Origin: Nocardioides sp.
Lineage (GTDB): Bacteria; Actinomycetota; Actinomycetes; Propionibacteriales; Nocardioidaceae
Length of the DNA stretch: 29,292 nt
Assembly (NCBI GenBank): GCA_031177735.1
Contig: JAPSKJ010000005.1
Span: 1-29,292 of the forward strand
Reading direction: 5' to 3'
Shown piece by piece: positions 1-7,579 of this stretch. The position numbers were made by a program, and so were the translations under genes. The notes under the pieces are model-generated. The model made no database searches and was not told where the DNA came from. It was given only the letters and a program-made list of their open reading frames with translations. Position 1 is the stretch's first letter. Every line of letters starts with the position of its first letter.

Positions 1-1373
1 AGGGCGGGCACGGCGGCGGCCATCGACTCGGGCGCCCACTCGCCGTCGCGCTCCAGCGCGAGCACGGCCTGGCCGACGCGCACCAGGTGGAAGAGCGCGC
101 CGCCGGGCTGGTCGTCGGTGTAGCCGAAGGTGAGCGACTCGTCGCCGGCGCTCGACGTCTCGGACGCGAAGAGCCTCCACCGGATGGTCGAGCCGCCGTC
201 CACCTGCTCCGACACGCATTCCGAGGCAGCCACCCGCAGCTCGCGCAGGACCTCCTCGGCATGGCCGACGGAGGCGTAGACCCGCAGGTCGCGGCCGTCG
301 TACGCCTCCGGGCCGGCGGCGGAGAAGCCGAGCCGGTCCACGTGCGGCAGCGAGTCGAGGCCGGCGGCGTTGCACGGGCCGGGGGAGAGGCGGACGCCCT
401 CCGCGCCGGGCCCTGGACCGGCGATCGTGCCGCCGTCGCCGGTCGGGTCGGGGGCGTCGAGATCGAGCGGGAAGCCGGCGGGGACGGCCAGCGGCGACGC
501 AGGAGCCGAGGTGGTGGCCGGCTCCTCGGAGCTCTCCGTCTCCGGCGCGGCGGCACCGTCGGCGAAGGTCCGCTCCATCGCGGTGACCACCCCGCTGAGC
601 AGGCTCCCGGTGGCGTCCACCGACTGCTGCATGCGCGCCAGGTCGCCTGCGCCCCCGGCGTAGCCGCGATCGACCAGCACCGCGTTGCCCACTCGGGTCA
701 GCAGCGTCAAGGTGCCCTCGCCCGTGGGGCCTTGCCGGTCGCGGTACTGCTCGAGGTAGGCGATGCCCTCCTCGCCCACGTCCGCGGTGAGGGGGAAGGG
801 GAAGATCCCTCGCTCGCCGGCCGCAGGTGAGGCGCAGCCGGTGACCGCGTCGCGGACCGAGGCGAGCGCCGCCGAGGCGGCCTCGTCGTCGGCGTACGTG
901 ACCAGGGTGCGGAAGGTGCCGCCCTCGATGCCGTCGGACCACGACGCCCAGGAGGCGTCGGTGCCGGCGTCGACCGTCCAAGCCGGGGCGTCGGCGGCGG
1001 TCGGGCAGGGGTGGAGCTCGAGGGCGGCGTCGGCGTTGTGGCGGTAGGCCGGGTCGTGGATCTGCTCCGGTGTCAGGTCCTCCTGCTGCGAGCCCGTCTC
1101 CGGCAGGCCGGTGGTGAGGTCGAACCCGGGGGGGATCGTGGTGACCCAGGCTTGATCGGCGGGGTCCACGCCCTCCGAGCCCGGCCCGTCGCCCAGGAAC
1201 GTGAACGGCGCGGCGATCACACCGACCGCGGCGACGGCCGCCACGGTCGCCAGGGCGTGGTTGCGACGACGCAGGCGGTCTCCGCGGCGGCGTACCTCTG
1301 CGGGCAGCGGCTGCATGCGCGACACCTCCTCGGTGACGTCGGAGCTGAAGCGGTCGAAGATCGGGTCAGGCAT
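1..1373 (-). CDS. Membrane-anchored sensor or anti-sigma-like protein (3' end cut by window edge)
   Basis: This reading frame starts at ATG 1373 and stays open for 457 codons to the left edge, so the C-terminus is missing. Residues 1-40 are cytoplasmic and rich in Arg (RRRGDRLRRR near 28-37). Residues about 41-60 form one membrane helix. The rest is outside the cell and holds two similar modules, each with a Cys pair: C123/C180 and C334/C386, joined by a Ser/Thr/Pro/Glu-rich linker at about 274-298. The module pattern (Cys, then strands, an Ala-rich helix, then Cys) recalls PknH-type extracellular sensor domains; this is a pattern match only. The start overlaps the stop of the upstream sigma gene by 8 bases, so the two are probably translationally coupled, and an anti-sigma or sensor role is inferred from that. 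No zinc-binding anti-sigma motif (HxxxCxxC) is visible. Confidence 0.75.
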   Translation of the reverse strand, partial: MPDPIFDRFSSDVTEEVSRMQPLPAEVRRRGDRLRRRNHALATVAAVAAVGVIAAPFTFLGDGPGSEGVDPADQAWVTTIPPGFDLTTGLPETGSQQEDLTPEQIHDPAYRHNADAALELHPCPTAADAPAWTVDAGTDASWASWSDGIEGGTFRTLVTYADDEAASAALASVRDAVTGCASPAAGERGIFPFPLTADVGEEGIAYLEQYRDRQGPTGEGTLTLLTRVGNAVLVDRGYAGGAGDLARMQQSVDATGSLLSGVVTAMERTFADGAAAPETESSEEPATTSAPASPLAVPAGFPLDLDAPDPTGDGGTIAGPGPGAEGVRLSPGPCNAAGLDSLPHVDRLGFSAAGPEAYDGRDLRVYASVGHAEEVLRELRVAASECVSEQVDGGSTIRWRLFASETSSAGDESLTFGYTDDQPGGALFHLVRVGQAVLALERDGEWAPESMAAAVPA

Positions 1374-1872
1374 GGCTGGGTCCCTCCTGGAGCCCGGCGG
1401 TGTCCTCGAGCAGGGCGGCGAGCGCGGCGCGGCCGCGGCTGAGCCGGGCCTTGACGGTGCCCTCCGGCACGCCGGTCTCGCGGGCGACCTCCTGGACGGG
1501 CAGATCGGCGATGTGGTGGAGCACGAGCGCCTGGCGCTGTGCTTCAGGCAGCTGCCGGAGCGCGGCGACGAGCGTCACGTGCGCCTCGCTCGGGGGTTGC
1601 GCCACGGTGGGCAGCGAGAGGGCACGGTCCGGCGCCCGGCGCCCGCGGGTCACCTTGCGCCAGCGGGAGACGGCGAGACGGTACGCCGTCGTCCGCACCC
1701 AGGCCTCGGGGTGCTCGGCCCGGTCCAGCTGCCGGCGGTGCGCCCAGGCGCGGGCGAACGCCTCCTGCACACACTCCTCGGCCTCGTCCCTGCTGCCGAC
1801 CATCGCGTAGACCTGCGTGACGACGCGGGCGTACGACGAGGTGTAGAAGTCGTCGAACTCCTGCTCGTCCAT
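1366..1872 (-). CDS. ECF-family RNA polymerase sigma factor (SigE-like)
   Basis: A 168-aa group 4 (ECF) sigma factor, which directs RNA polymerase to a dedicated promoter set. Region 2 spans about residues 8-73, with the core-binding pattern DEAEECVQEAFARAW and the -10-reading segment AWVRTTAYRLAVSRWR. Region 4 spans about 105-155, with a helix-turn-helix ending in GTVKARLSRGRAAL, the usual -35-binding helix. The start ATG at 1872 has a GAGGA ribosome site about 7 bases upstream. The gene lies 96 bases downstream of the sigma-like fusion gene and overlaps the membrane-protein gene that follows. The family is clear; the regulon cannot be read from this window. Confidence 0.92.
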   Translation of the reverse strand: MDEQEFDDFYTSSYARVVTQVYAMVGSRDEAEECVQEAFARAWAHRRQLDRAEHPEAWVRTTAYRLAVSRWRKVTRGRRAPDRALSLPTVAQPPSEAHVTLVAALRQLPEAQRQALVLHHIADLPVQEVARETGVPEGTVKARLSRGRAALAALLEDTAGLQEGPSHA

Positions 1873-1968
1873 CCGTTTCCTCTGCTGCTCGGGCGAGACT
1901 CCTCGTCGAATCTCAGCAGGGATACGCCCGGCGTGCGCGGACGGTTGCAGGCAAGAGCGGGAAAATTC

Positions 1969-3795
1969 TTAGCCGGTCAGGTTGACGAGCCGGTCGGCCG
2001 CCCGGTGGGCGAGGGCGGCGAACGCGCCGGGCTCCATGGTCACCTGGCCCGCCGGCACGAAGCCGAGCTGGCCGACGGCGGCGCCGTTGCGCAGGATCGC
2101 CATCTGGTAGACGACCGTGCGCTGCTCGGACACCTCCACCTCGACCCGCCAGATCGTCACGTCGCGGTCGGGCGCCGAGGAGGTCTCGGTCTGCGTCACG
2201 GTGCTGCCCAGCAGGGTCTCCTCGCACTCCGCGAGGCGTGCGCGGATCTGCTCGACGAAGGCCTGCGCCGCCTTCGGCCTGGCGAAGAGCCCGACGGTCT
2301 CGGTGAGGCCGAACTCGGTCGGCAAGGTCGCGGTGGGGATCACGAACGAGCGGGTCAGGTCGCCCTTGATGCCGTTGCCCTGGAAGGTGGCGTTGTCGCA
2401 CCGGGTGGCGGCGGGGTTGACGTCGGCGGGGGCCGGCGCAGTGCCGACCCACGGCTGGTCGACGGTCTTCACCGGCGGCAGGTCGATCTCGCTGATCAGC
2501 GCCGGATGGTCGCCGATCGGCATGGGCGGCGCCTCGGTCGCGGCGGGGGTGGTCGTGCAGCTGCCCGCCTCCGGGAGGCCGCAGGCCTGCTGGACGGCCT
2601 GCGCGAGCAGCTGGGTGCTCGCCGTGACCGCGTCGGTGCGGGCCGGGGTGGTGGTCGTGACGACGGTGGTGGTGAGCACACCGGTGCGCGCCACGCCGAC
2701 GACCACCGAGCGCACGGGGGCGGTCCAGTCGCGCAGCTCCACCACCGAGGCCTCGTCGCCGATGCCCGTCACCGTCTGCGTGGACAGCAGCTGCAGGCGG
2801 GTGCCGGTGCAGGCGTCGTACCACCGGGTCGCGGCGGCGTAGACCTGCTGCGCTCCGGCCACGTCGGCGCTGGCCTCGGTCGCGTGCCCGGCCGTCACGC
2901 CCGGCTGGTTGCCGGTGAAGGTGCGCAGCAGCGCACCGCGACTCTTGCCGTCGGTCGGGCGGGCCTGCGGGCAGGGCAGCATCAGCGCGTCGCGCGGGCT
3001 GTCGGAGGTGAGGTCGGTGGTCCACCGGCCGGGCAGCGCGGCCCTCACCTGGGCGTCGGTGAGCAGGGTGTCGGCGGAGAGCGGGTAGCGGCCGGGCGAC
3101 GGCGTGCTGTCCGCCGGCCGCGCCGGAGCGGTGAGGGACAGGCCGTCCAGCGTCGGGCGCACCCCGGCACCGTCGGTGACCGCCCACCCGCCGCCTCCCA
3201 GCGCCGCGACAGCGGTCACCGCGCCGAGGAAGGTGTGGGTACGCCGCCGGGCAGCGCCCGCGCGGATGAGGATGGTCGGGCGGGGCCAGCGCGCGTCGTC
3301 GACGACCGCGGCCATCGGCTCGAAGACCGTGCGGATGCTGGTCGTCGGCACGCCGCGCTGGAGCGCGAACGCCGCCGTGGCCGCCTGCAGCTCCCGCTCG
3401 GCCTGCGGCTGGGTCAGGCCGGTCTCGCGGGCGATCTGGTCCAGTGGCAGCGTGGTGAGGTGGGCCAGCAGCAGCACCTTGCGCTCGGTGAGGTGGAGCT
3501 TGCCGAGCGCGGCCAGGGTGGCGCGGATCTGCCCGTCGACCCCCTTCTCGCGGTGGAAGGGTCGCGCGGTGTGGCGCCGCAGGGCGTGGGTCCACGCCTG
3601 TGGCCGCACGAAGCTCTCCGGGTCGTCGAGCCGGACGACCTTGCGCCAGTGGTGCCACGCGATCACGAGCGCGTCGCGGACCGCCTTCTGCGCAGCGGGC
3701 AGGTCGCCGGTCAGCGCCCAGGTCTGGAGGAGGAGGCGACCGCGGACGTCCTTGTAGAACGTCTCGAACGCATCGGGGTCTGCCTTGGTCCTCAT
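1969..3795 (-). CDS. ECF-sigma-like domain fused to a membrane helix and duplicated extracytoplasmic sensor
   Basis: A 608-aa protein in three parts. Residues about 8-80 resemble sigma region 2 and 95-145 resemble sigma region 4 (LTERKVLLLAHL, LPLDQIARETGLT). Residues about 187-206 form a single membrane helix, and the rest lies outside the cell. That part holds two modules with Cys pairs C275/C329 and C466/C524, plus C405 and C413, matching in spacing the membrane protein at 1-1373. The helix that normally touches the -35 DNA (TVKARLSRGRAAL in the neighbouring sigma factor) reads QAERELQAATAAFAL here and has lost its basic residues. It may therefore be a membrane-bound regulator rather than a working sigma factor. 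ATG 3795 was chosen; GTG 3810 is an in-frame alternative, and neither has a clear ribosome site. It is the first gene of the three-gene cluster. Function is inferred. Confidence 0.85.
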   Translation of the reverse strand: MRTKADPDAFETFYKDVRGRLLLQTWALTGDLPAAQKAVRDALVIAWHHWRKVVRLDDPESFVRPQAWTHALRRHTARPFHREKGVDGQIRATLAALGKLHLTERKVLLLAHLTTLPLDQIARETGLTQPQAERELQAATAAFALQRGVPTTSIRTVFEPMAAVVDDARWPRPTILIRAGAARRRTHTFLGAVTAVAALGGGGWAVTDGAGVRPTLDGLSLTAPARPADSTPSPGRYPLSADTLLTDAQVRAALPGRWTTDLTSDSPRDALMLPCPQARPTDGKSRGALLRTFTGNQPGVTAGHATEASADVAGAQQVYAAATRWYDACTGTRLQLLSTQTVTGIGDEASVVELRDWTAPVRSVVVGVARTGVLTTTVVTTTTPARTDAVTASTQLLAQAVQQACGLPEAGSCTTTPAATEAPPMPIGDHPALISEIDLPPVKTVDQPWVGTAPAPADVNPAATRCDNATFQGNGIKGDLTRSFVIPTATLPTEFGLTETVGLFARPKAAQAFVEQIRARLAECEETLLGSTVTQTETSSAPDRDVTIWRVEVEVSEQRTVVYQMAILRNGAAVGQLGFVPAGQVTMEPGAFAALAHRAADRLVNLTG

Positions 3796-3885
3796 GAGCA
3801 GGCGCCACACTACGTGACTTGTCGGTAGGGAGCCCGTCGGCGTGCCTTCCTCCACCCTCGGGGTGCCCGGGCGAGGATGGTGGCG

Positions 3886-5154
3886 ATGACCTCCCTGCTC
3901 ACTCCGCCCACCCGATCGGCCGAGGAGATCCGCGCGGATCTCGCCCACCGCCGACCGTTGGTGCTCACCGCCACGCTCGGCGGGATCGCGGCCGCGGCAG
4001 CCACCTTGGTGGTGTGCCTGGCCGTGGGCGTGGTGGGCTGGTTCCTGACCGACGCGGGCGCCCACGGCACTCCCAGCGAGGCGCTGCGTACCGGCGCGCT
4101 CGGCTGGCTCTCCGCCCACTTCTCCGGGGTGCACGTGCGCGGCACCCTGGTCACCGCCGTTCCCCTCGGCCTCACCCTGGTGTGCGCGTGGACGCTGTGG
4201 CGCACCGGCCTGCGTGTCGGTGACTCGATCTCCGGGCACGGCCCCGACATCCACCGGATCGGCGACGGCGAGCGTGACCTCACCGTCCCGCTCGCCACCC
4301 TCCTCTTCACGACCGGGTACGCCGTCTCGACGGTGCTCGTGGTAGCGCTGGCCGGCACGGCGACGACCCAGCCCTCCGACGCCCGCGCGGCCCTCACCGC
4401 GGCGCTGCTCTCGGCGTGCGTGGGTGGCACCGGCATCGCGGTCGGATCCGGCCGCGCCGCGGTGTGGGTCTCGCTGGTGCCCGCCGTCGCCCGCGCGGGC
4501 ATCGCCACCGCCCGCGCGATCGTGCTCGGCTGGCTGCTGGTCTCGACGGTCGCGCTGGTCGCGGCCCTGGCGCTCGACCTGAGCACCGCCGCCAACCTGC
4601 TCTCCCAGCTCGGCACCGACGCCGGGGGCGGCGTGCTCTACTCCGCCCTCACCCTGCTGGTGCTGCCCAACGCGGTCGCCTTCTCGGGCTCCTACCTGCT
4701 CGGCCCCGGCTTCGCGGTCGGCGCCGGCACGCTGGTCTCCCCGACGGCGGTCATGGTCGGCCCGCTGCCGATGTTCCCGCTGCTCGCCGCCCTGCCCGAC
4801 GGTGGTGACACCCCGGCCTGGACGCCGTGGCTGGTGCTGCTCGGGCCGCTGACGGCCGCGCTCGCCGTGGTGCTGGTCCAGCGGCGGCTGCCCGTGCTGC
4901 GCTGGGAGGAGGCGATCGTCCGAGCGCTCTCCGGCGGAGTGCTCGCCGCGCTCGCCTTCACGATGCTCGCCAGCCTCGCGGGAGGGGCGGTCGGCCCGGG
5001 CCGGATGCGCGAGGTGGGGCCGAGCAGCTTCGACGTACTCGTGCACGCACTGACCTGCTTCGGCGTCGGTGCCGTCACCGCGGCCGCAGCGATGACCTGG
5101 TGGCAGCGGCGCACCCTGCTCGCGGAGGAGCCGGGTGAGGGCACGGGCGTCTAG
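3886..5154 (+). CDS. perM: PerM-like integral membrane protein (DUF6350)
   Basis: A polytopic membrane protein of 422 aa with many hydrophobic segments from about residue 25 to 410. It starts with a short cytoplasmic stretch (PTRSAEEIRADLAHRR) and ends in a short charged tail. It matches in character and position the actinobacterial DUF6350/PerM family: in Mycobacterium tuberculosis, perM lies directly upstream of purN and purH, as here, and PerM has been linked to cell division there. I chose ATG 3886, which has GAGG 9 bases upstream; an in-frame ATG at 3877 sits directly on that GAGG. purN follows after 11 bases. No catalytic motif is visible. The family call rests on synteny plus overall character. 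Confidence 0.75.
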   Translation: MTSLLTPPTRSAEEIRADLAHRRPLVLTATLGGIAAAAATLVVCLAVGVVGWFLTDAGAHGTPSEALRTGALGWLSAHFSGVHVRGTLVTAVPLGLTLVCAWTLWRTGLRVGDSISGHGPDIHRIGDGERDLTVPLATLLFTTGYAVSTVLVVALAGTATTQPSDARAALTAALLSACVGGTGIAVGSGRAAVWVSLVPAVARAGIATARAIVLGWLLVSTVALVAALALDLSTAANLLSQLGTDAGGGVLYSALTLLVLPNAVAFSGSYLLGPGFAVGAGTLVSPTAVMVGPLPMFPLLAALPDGGDTPAWTPWLVLLGPLTAALAVVLVQRRLPVLRWEEAIVRALSGGVLAALAFTMLASLAGGAVGPGRMREVGPSSFDVLVHALTCFGVGAVTAAAAMTWWQRRTLLAEEPGEGTGV

Positions 5155-5165
5155 ACTTCCCGCCC

Positions 5166-5783
5166 GTGCCTGACGCCCCCGCCCGCCTCGTCGTCCTGGT
5201 CTCCGGATCGGGCACCAACCTGCAGGCACTCATCGACGCTTGTGCCGACCCCTCCTACGGCGCGCAGATCGTGGCCGTCGGTGCCGACCGCGACGGGATC
5301 CGCGGGCTCGAGCGCGCGGAGAGTGCCAGTATCCCGACCTTCGTGGCCCGGGTCGGGGACTTCTCCTCCCGCGAGCACTGGGATGCCGCGCTCGCCGACA
5401 AGGTCGCGGCGTTCGAGCCCGACCTCGTCGTCCTGGCCGGCTTCATGAAGCTGGTCGGCCCCGCCTTCCTGGAGCGCTTCGGCGGCCGCACGGTCAACAC
5501 CCACCCCGCCCTCTCACCGTCGTTCCCCGGCATGCACGGCCCGCGGGACGCGTTGGAGTACGGCGTGAAGATCACCGGCGCCACCCTGTTCGTGGTCGAC
5601 GCGGGCGTCGACACCGGCGCCATCGTCGCCCAGCGCGCGGTGCCCGTGGAGGACGACGACGACGTCGCGTCGCTGCACGAGCGGATCAAGGTCGCCGAGC
5701 GCGCCATGCTCGTCGAGAGCGTCGGCCGGATCGCCCGCGAGGGCATCAGGGTCGACGGCCGCCGGGTCCGCTTCGGCTCCTGA
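5166..5783 (+). CDS. purN: Phosphoribosylglycinamide formyltransferase (GAR transformylase)
   Basis: PurN moves the formyl group of 10-formyl-tetrahydrofolate to GAR in step 3 of purine synthesis (cytosol). At 205 aa it is close to the 212 aa of E. coli PurN. The phosphate-binding loop SGSGTNLQAL lies at 13-22. The catalytic set is present: N111 and H113 in NTHPALSPSFPG, and D149 in GVDTGAIVAQ. The start is GTG 5166, 11 bases after perM, with only a weak ribosome site, so it may depend on translation of perM. The ZTP riboswitch and purH follow on the same strand. Confidence 0.97.
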   Translation: MPDAPARLVVLVSGSGTNLQALIDACADPSYGAQIVAVGADRDGIRGLERAESASIPTFVARVGDFSSREHWDAALADKVAAFEPDLVVLAGFMKLVGPAFLERFGGRTVNTHPALSPSFPGMHGPRDALEYGVKITGATLFVVDAGVDTGAIVAQRAVPVEDDDDVASLHERIKVAERAMLVESVGRIAREGIRVDGRRVRFGS

Positions 5784-5833
5784 CCGGGCGCTCACGGCGC
5801 GGTTCGCGTCCGTCGCGCCCGCTCATTAGGATC

Positions 5834-5928
5834 GAGGCGCACGACTGGCGCGGGTGGGTGACCACCAGGGAGTGCGCCCTGCGGCAGCGGGGGAGTTTGA
5901 GCCGGCATCGACCGCCTGGGTGCCCTCA
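5834..5928 (+). promoter_or_regulatory. ZTP riboswitch aptamer (pfl RNA motif) upstream of purH
   Basis: This stretch between purN and purH folds as the ZTP/ZMP aptamer. Helix P1 pairs GGCGCAC (5836-5842) with GTGCGCC (5872-5878). The conserved GACTGGCG follows at 5843-5850. Helix P2 pairs GGTGG (5853-5857) with CCACC (5862-5866) over a GTGA loop, followed by AGGGAG (5867-5872). The 3' part holds ACCGCCTGGG (5911-5920). Helix P3 pairs TGAG (5898-5901) with CTCA (5925-5928) and GGCA (5904-5907) with TGCC (5921-5924). The diagnostic pseudoknot pairs GGCG (5847-5850) with CGCC (5913-5916). ZTP riboswitches are known in front of purine and one-carbon genes, including purH and folD. The ligand signals shortage of 10-formyl-THF, so it should raise purH-folD expression. 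Confidence 0.93.
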
Positions 5929-5978
5929 TCGAAGGACCCACTCGATGGACCGACCGACCGATGAGGAGCCGAGCCGTG
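5924..5978 (+). promoter_or_regulatory. Expression platform of the ZTP riboswitch: competing helices around the purH ribosome site
   Basis: The purH ribosome site GAGGAG (5963-5968) lies 7 bases before GTG 5976. CCTCATCG (5924-5931) can pair perfectly with CGATGAGG (5959-5966), which would hide that site. The same bases 5924-5928 are needed for aptamer helix P3. A second hairpin, CATCGA (5927-5932) with TCGATG (5942-5947), is also incompatible with the hiding helix and would free the ribosome site. No U-rich terminator is seen, so control by translation start is the simplest reading. The pairings are read from the sequence; the switching is inference. Confidence 0.7.
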
Positions 5979-7565
5979 GCTGACCAGCACGAGGGCCAGG
6001 ACAAGATCGCGATCAAGCGGGCACTGGTGTCCGTCTACGACAAGACCGGGTTGGAGGACCTCGTCCGCGGCCTGCACGAGGCGGGCGTGGAGCTGGTCTC
6101 GACCGGCGGCTCGGCGACGCTGATCGCCGACCTCGGCCTCCCGGTGACGAAGGTCGAGGAGCTCACCGGGTTCCCCGAGTGCCTCGACGGCCGGGTCAAG
6201 ACCCTGCACCCGCGGGTGCACGCCGGCATCCTGGCCGACCGCCGCATCCCGGCCCACGTCGCCCAGCTCGAGGAGCTCGACGTCGCGCCGTTCGACCTGG
6301 TGGTGGTCAACCTCTACCCGTTCGCCGACACCGTCGCCTCCGGCGCGAGCATCGACGACTGCATCGAGAAGATCGACATCGGCGGCCCGTCGATGGTGCG
6401 CGCTGCGGCGAAGAACCACCCCTCGGTCGCGATCGTGACCGACGGCGCCGACTACGCCCGCGCGCTCGAGGCCGCGCAGACGGGCGGCTTCACGCTGGCC
6501 GAGCGCAAGCAGCTGGCCGCCAAGGCGTTCGTGCACACCGCGACCTACGACGTGCACGTGGCGTCCTGGATGGGCAACGTGCTCACCGACACCTCCGTCG
6601 TCGACGGCGTCAGCAGCGGCTTCCCCGCATGGGTGGGCGCCACCTGGGACAAGGCCGCGGTGCTGCGCTACGGCGAGAACCCCCACCAGCCGGCCGCCCT
6701 CTACACCAGCGGCTACGGCCCGGGCGGCCTCGCCAAGGCCGAGCAGCTGCACGGCAAGGAGATGTCCTACAACAACTACGTCGACACCGACGCCGCCCGC
6801 CGGGCGGCCAACGACTTCGACGAGCCGGCCGTCGCGATCATCAAGCACGCCAACCCGTGCGGCATCGCCGTGGGCGCCGACATCGCCGAGGCGCACCGCC
6901 GGGCACACGAGTGCGACCCGGTGTCGGCTTTCGGCGGTGTCATCGCGGCCAACCGCCCGGTCTCGGTCGAGATGGCCCGGCAGGTGGCCGAGGTGTTCAC
7001 CGAGGTGATCGTCGCGCCGGCGTACGACGACGGGGCGGTCGAGATCCTCCAGGGCAAGAAGAACATCCGGATCCTGGTGGCGCCGGCCGACAAGGTGGGT
7101 GCGGTCGAGATGCGCACGATCAGCGGCGGCATGCTCATGCAGCACGCCGACCACGTCGACGCGCCCGGCGACGACCCGGCCAGCTGGACCCTCGCCACCG
7201 GCGAGGCGGCCTCGCCGGAGGTGCTCGCCGACCTGGCCTTCGCCTGGAAGGCCTGCCGCGCGGTGAAGTCCAACGCGATCCTGCTCGCCAAGGACGGCGC
7301 GTCGGTCGGGGTCGGCATGGGTCAGGTCAACCGCGTCGACTCCTGCAAGCTCGCGGTGGAGCGGGCGGGGGACCGGGCGGCCGGCAGCGTCGCCGCCTCG
7401 GATGCGTTCTTCCCCTTCGAGGACGGCCCGCAGATCCTCATCGACGCCGGGGTGACGGCGATCGTGCAGCCGGGCGGCTCGGTCCGCGACGAGCTCACCA
7501 TCGAGGCCTGCAAGGCCGCCGGCGTCACCATGTACTTCACCGGCACCCGCCACTTCTTCCACTGA
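5976..7565 (+). CDS. purH: Bifunctional AICAR transformylase / IMP cyclohydrolase
   Basis: PurH carries out the last two steps of IMP synthesis: it formylates AICAR (ZMP) with 10-formyl-THF and then closes the ring. The protein has 529 aa, the usual size. The N-terminal cyclohydrolase (MGS-like) domain begins with RALVSVYDKTGLEDLVRGL and has STGGSATLI and GRVKTLHPRVHAGIL. The transformylase domain has LRYGENPHQPAALY, SYNNYVDTDAA, the catalytic K290-H291 in IIKHANPCG, and ends in MYFTGTRHFFH. GTG 5976 is preferred over the in-frame ATG 5961, because the ribosome site GAGGAG (5963-5968) lies inside any longer coding sequence and is correctly spaced for the GTG. Expression is probably set by the riboswitch just upstream. 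folD follows after 14 bases. Confidence 0.97.
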   Translation: MADQHEGQDKIAIKRALVSVYDKTGLEDLVRGLHEAGVELVSTGGSATLIADLGLPVTKVEELTGFPECLDGRVKTLHPRVHAGILADRRIPAHVAQLEELDVAPFDLVVVNLYPFADTVASGASIDDCIEKIDIGGPSMVRAAAKNHPSVAIVTDGADYARALEAAQTGGFTLAERKQLAAKAFVHTATYDVHVASWMGNVLTDTSVVDGVSSGFPAWVGATWDKAAVLRYGENPHQPAALYTSGYGPGGLAKAEQLHGKEMSYNNYVDTDAARRAANDFDEPAVAIIKHANPCGIAVGADIAEAHRRAHECDPVSAFGGVIAANRPVSVEMARQVAEVFTEVIVAPAYDDGAVEILQGKKNIRILVAPADKVGAVEMRTISGGMLMQHADHVDAPGDDPASWTLATGEAASPEVLADLAFAWKACRAVKSNAILLAKDGASVGVGMGQVNRVDSCKLAVERAGDRAAGSVAASDAFFPFEDGPQILIDAGVTAIVQPGGSVRDELTIEACKAAGVTMYFTGTRHFFH

Positions 7566-7579
7566 GCGAGGACGCGCAC

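Noticed and set aside
1969..3795. The sigma-sensor fusion as an artefact of two genes joined by a sequencing error
   Set aside because: The frame runs without break from region 4 through a normal membrane helix into the outer domain, and composition does not change at the joint. A single frameshift would not give this.
1201..3828. Long plus-strand open frame (875 codons) across the sigma/sensor cluster
   Set aside because: It lies antisense to two genes with clear sigma-factor motifs. Its translation is Arg/Gly/Ala-rich low-complexity sequence without domains, typical of shadow frames in very GC-rich DNA.
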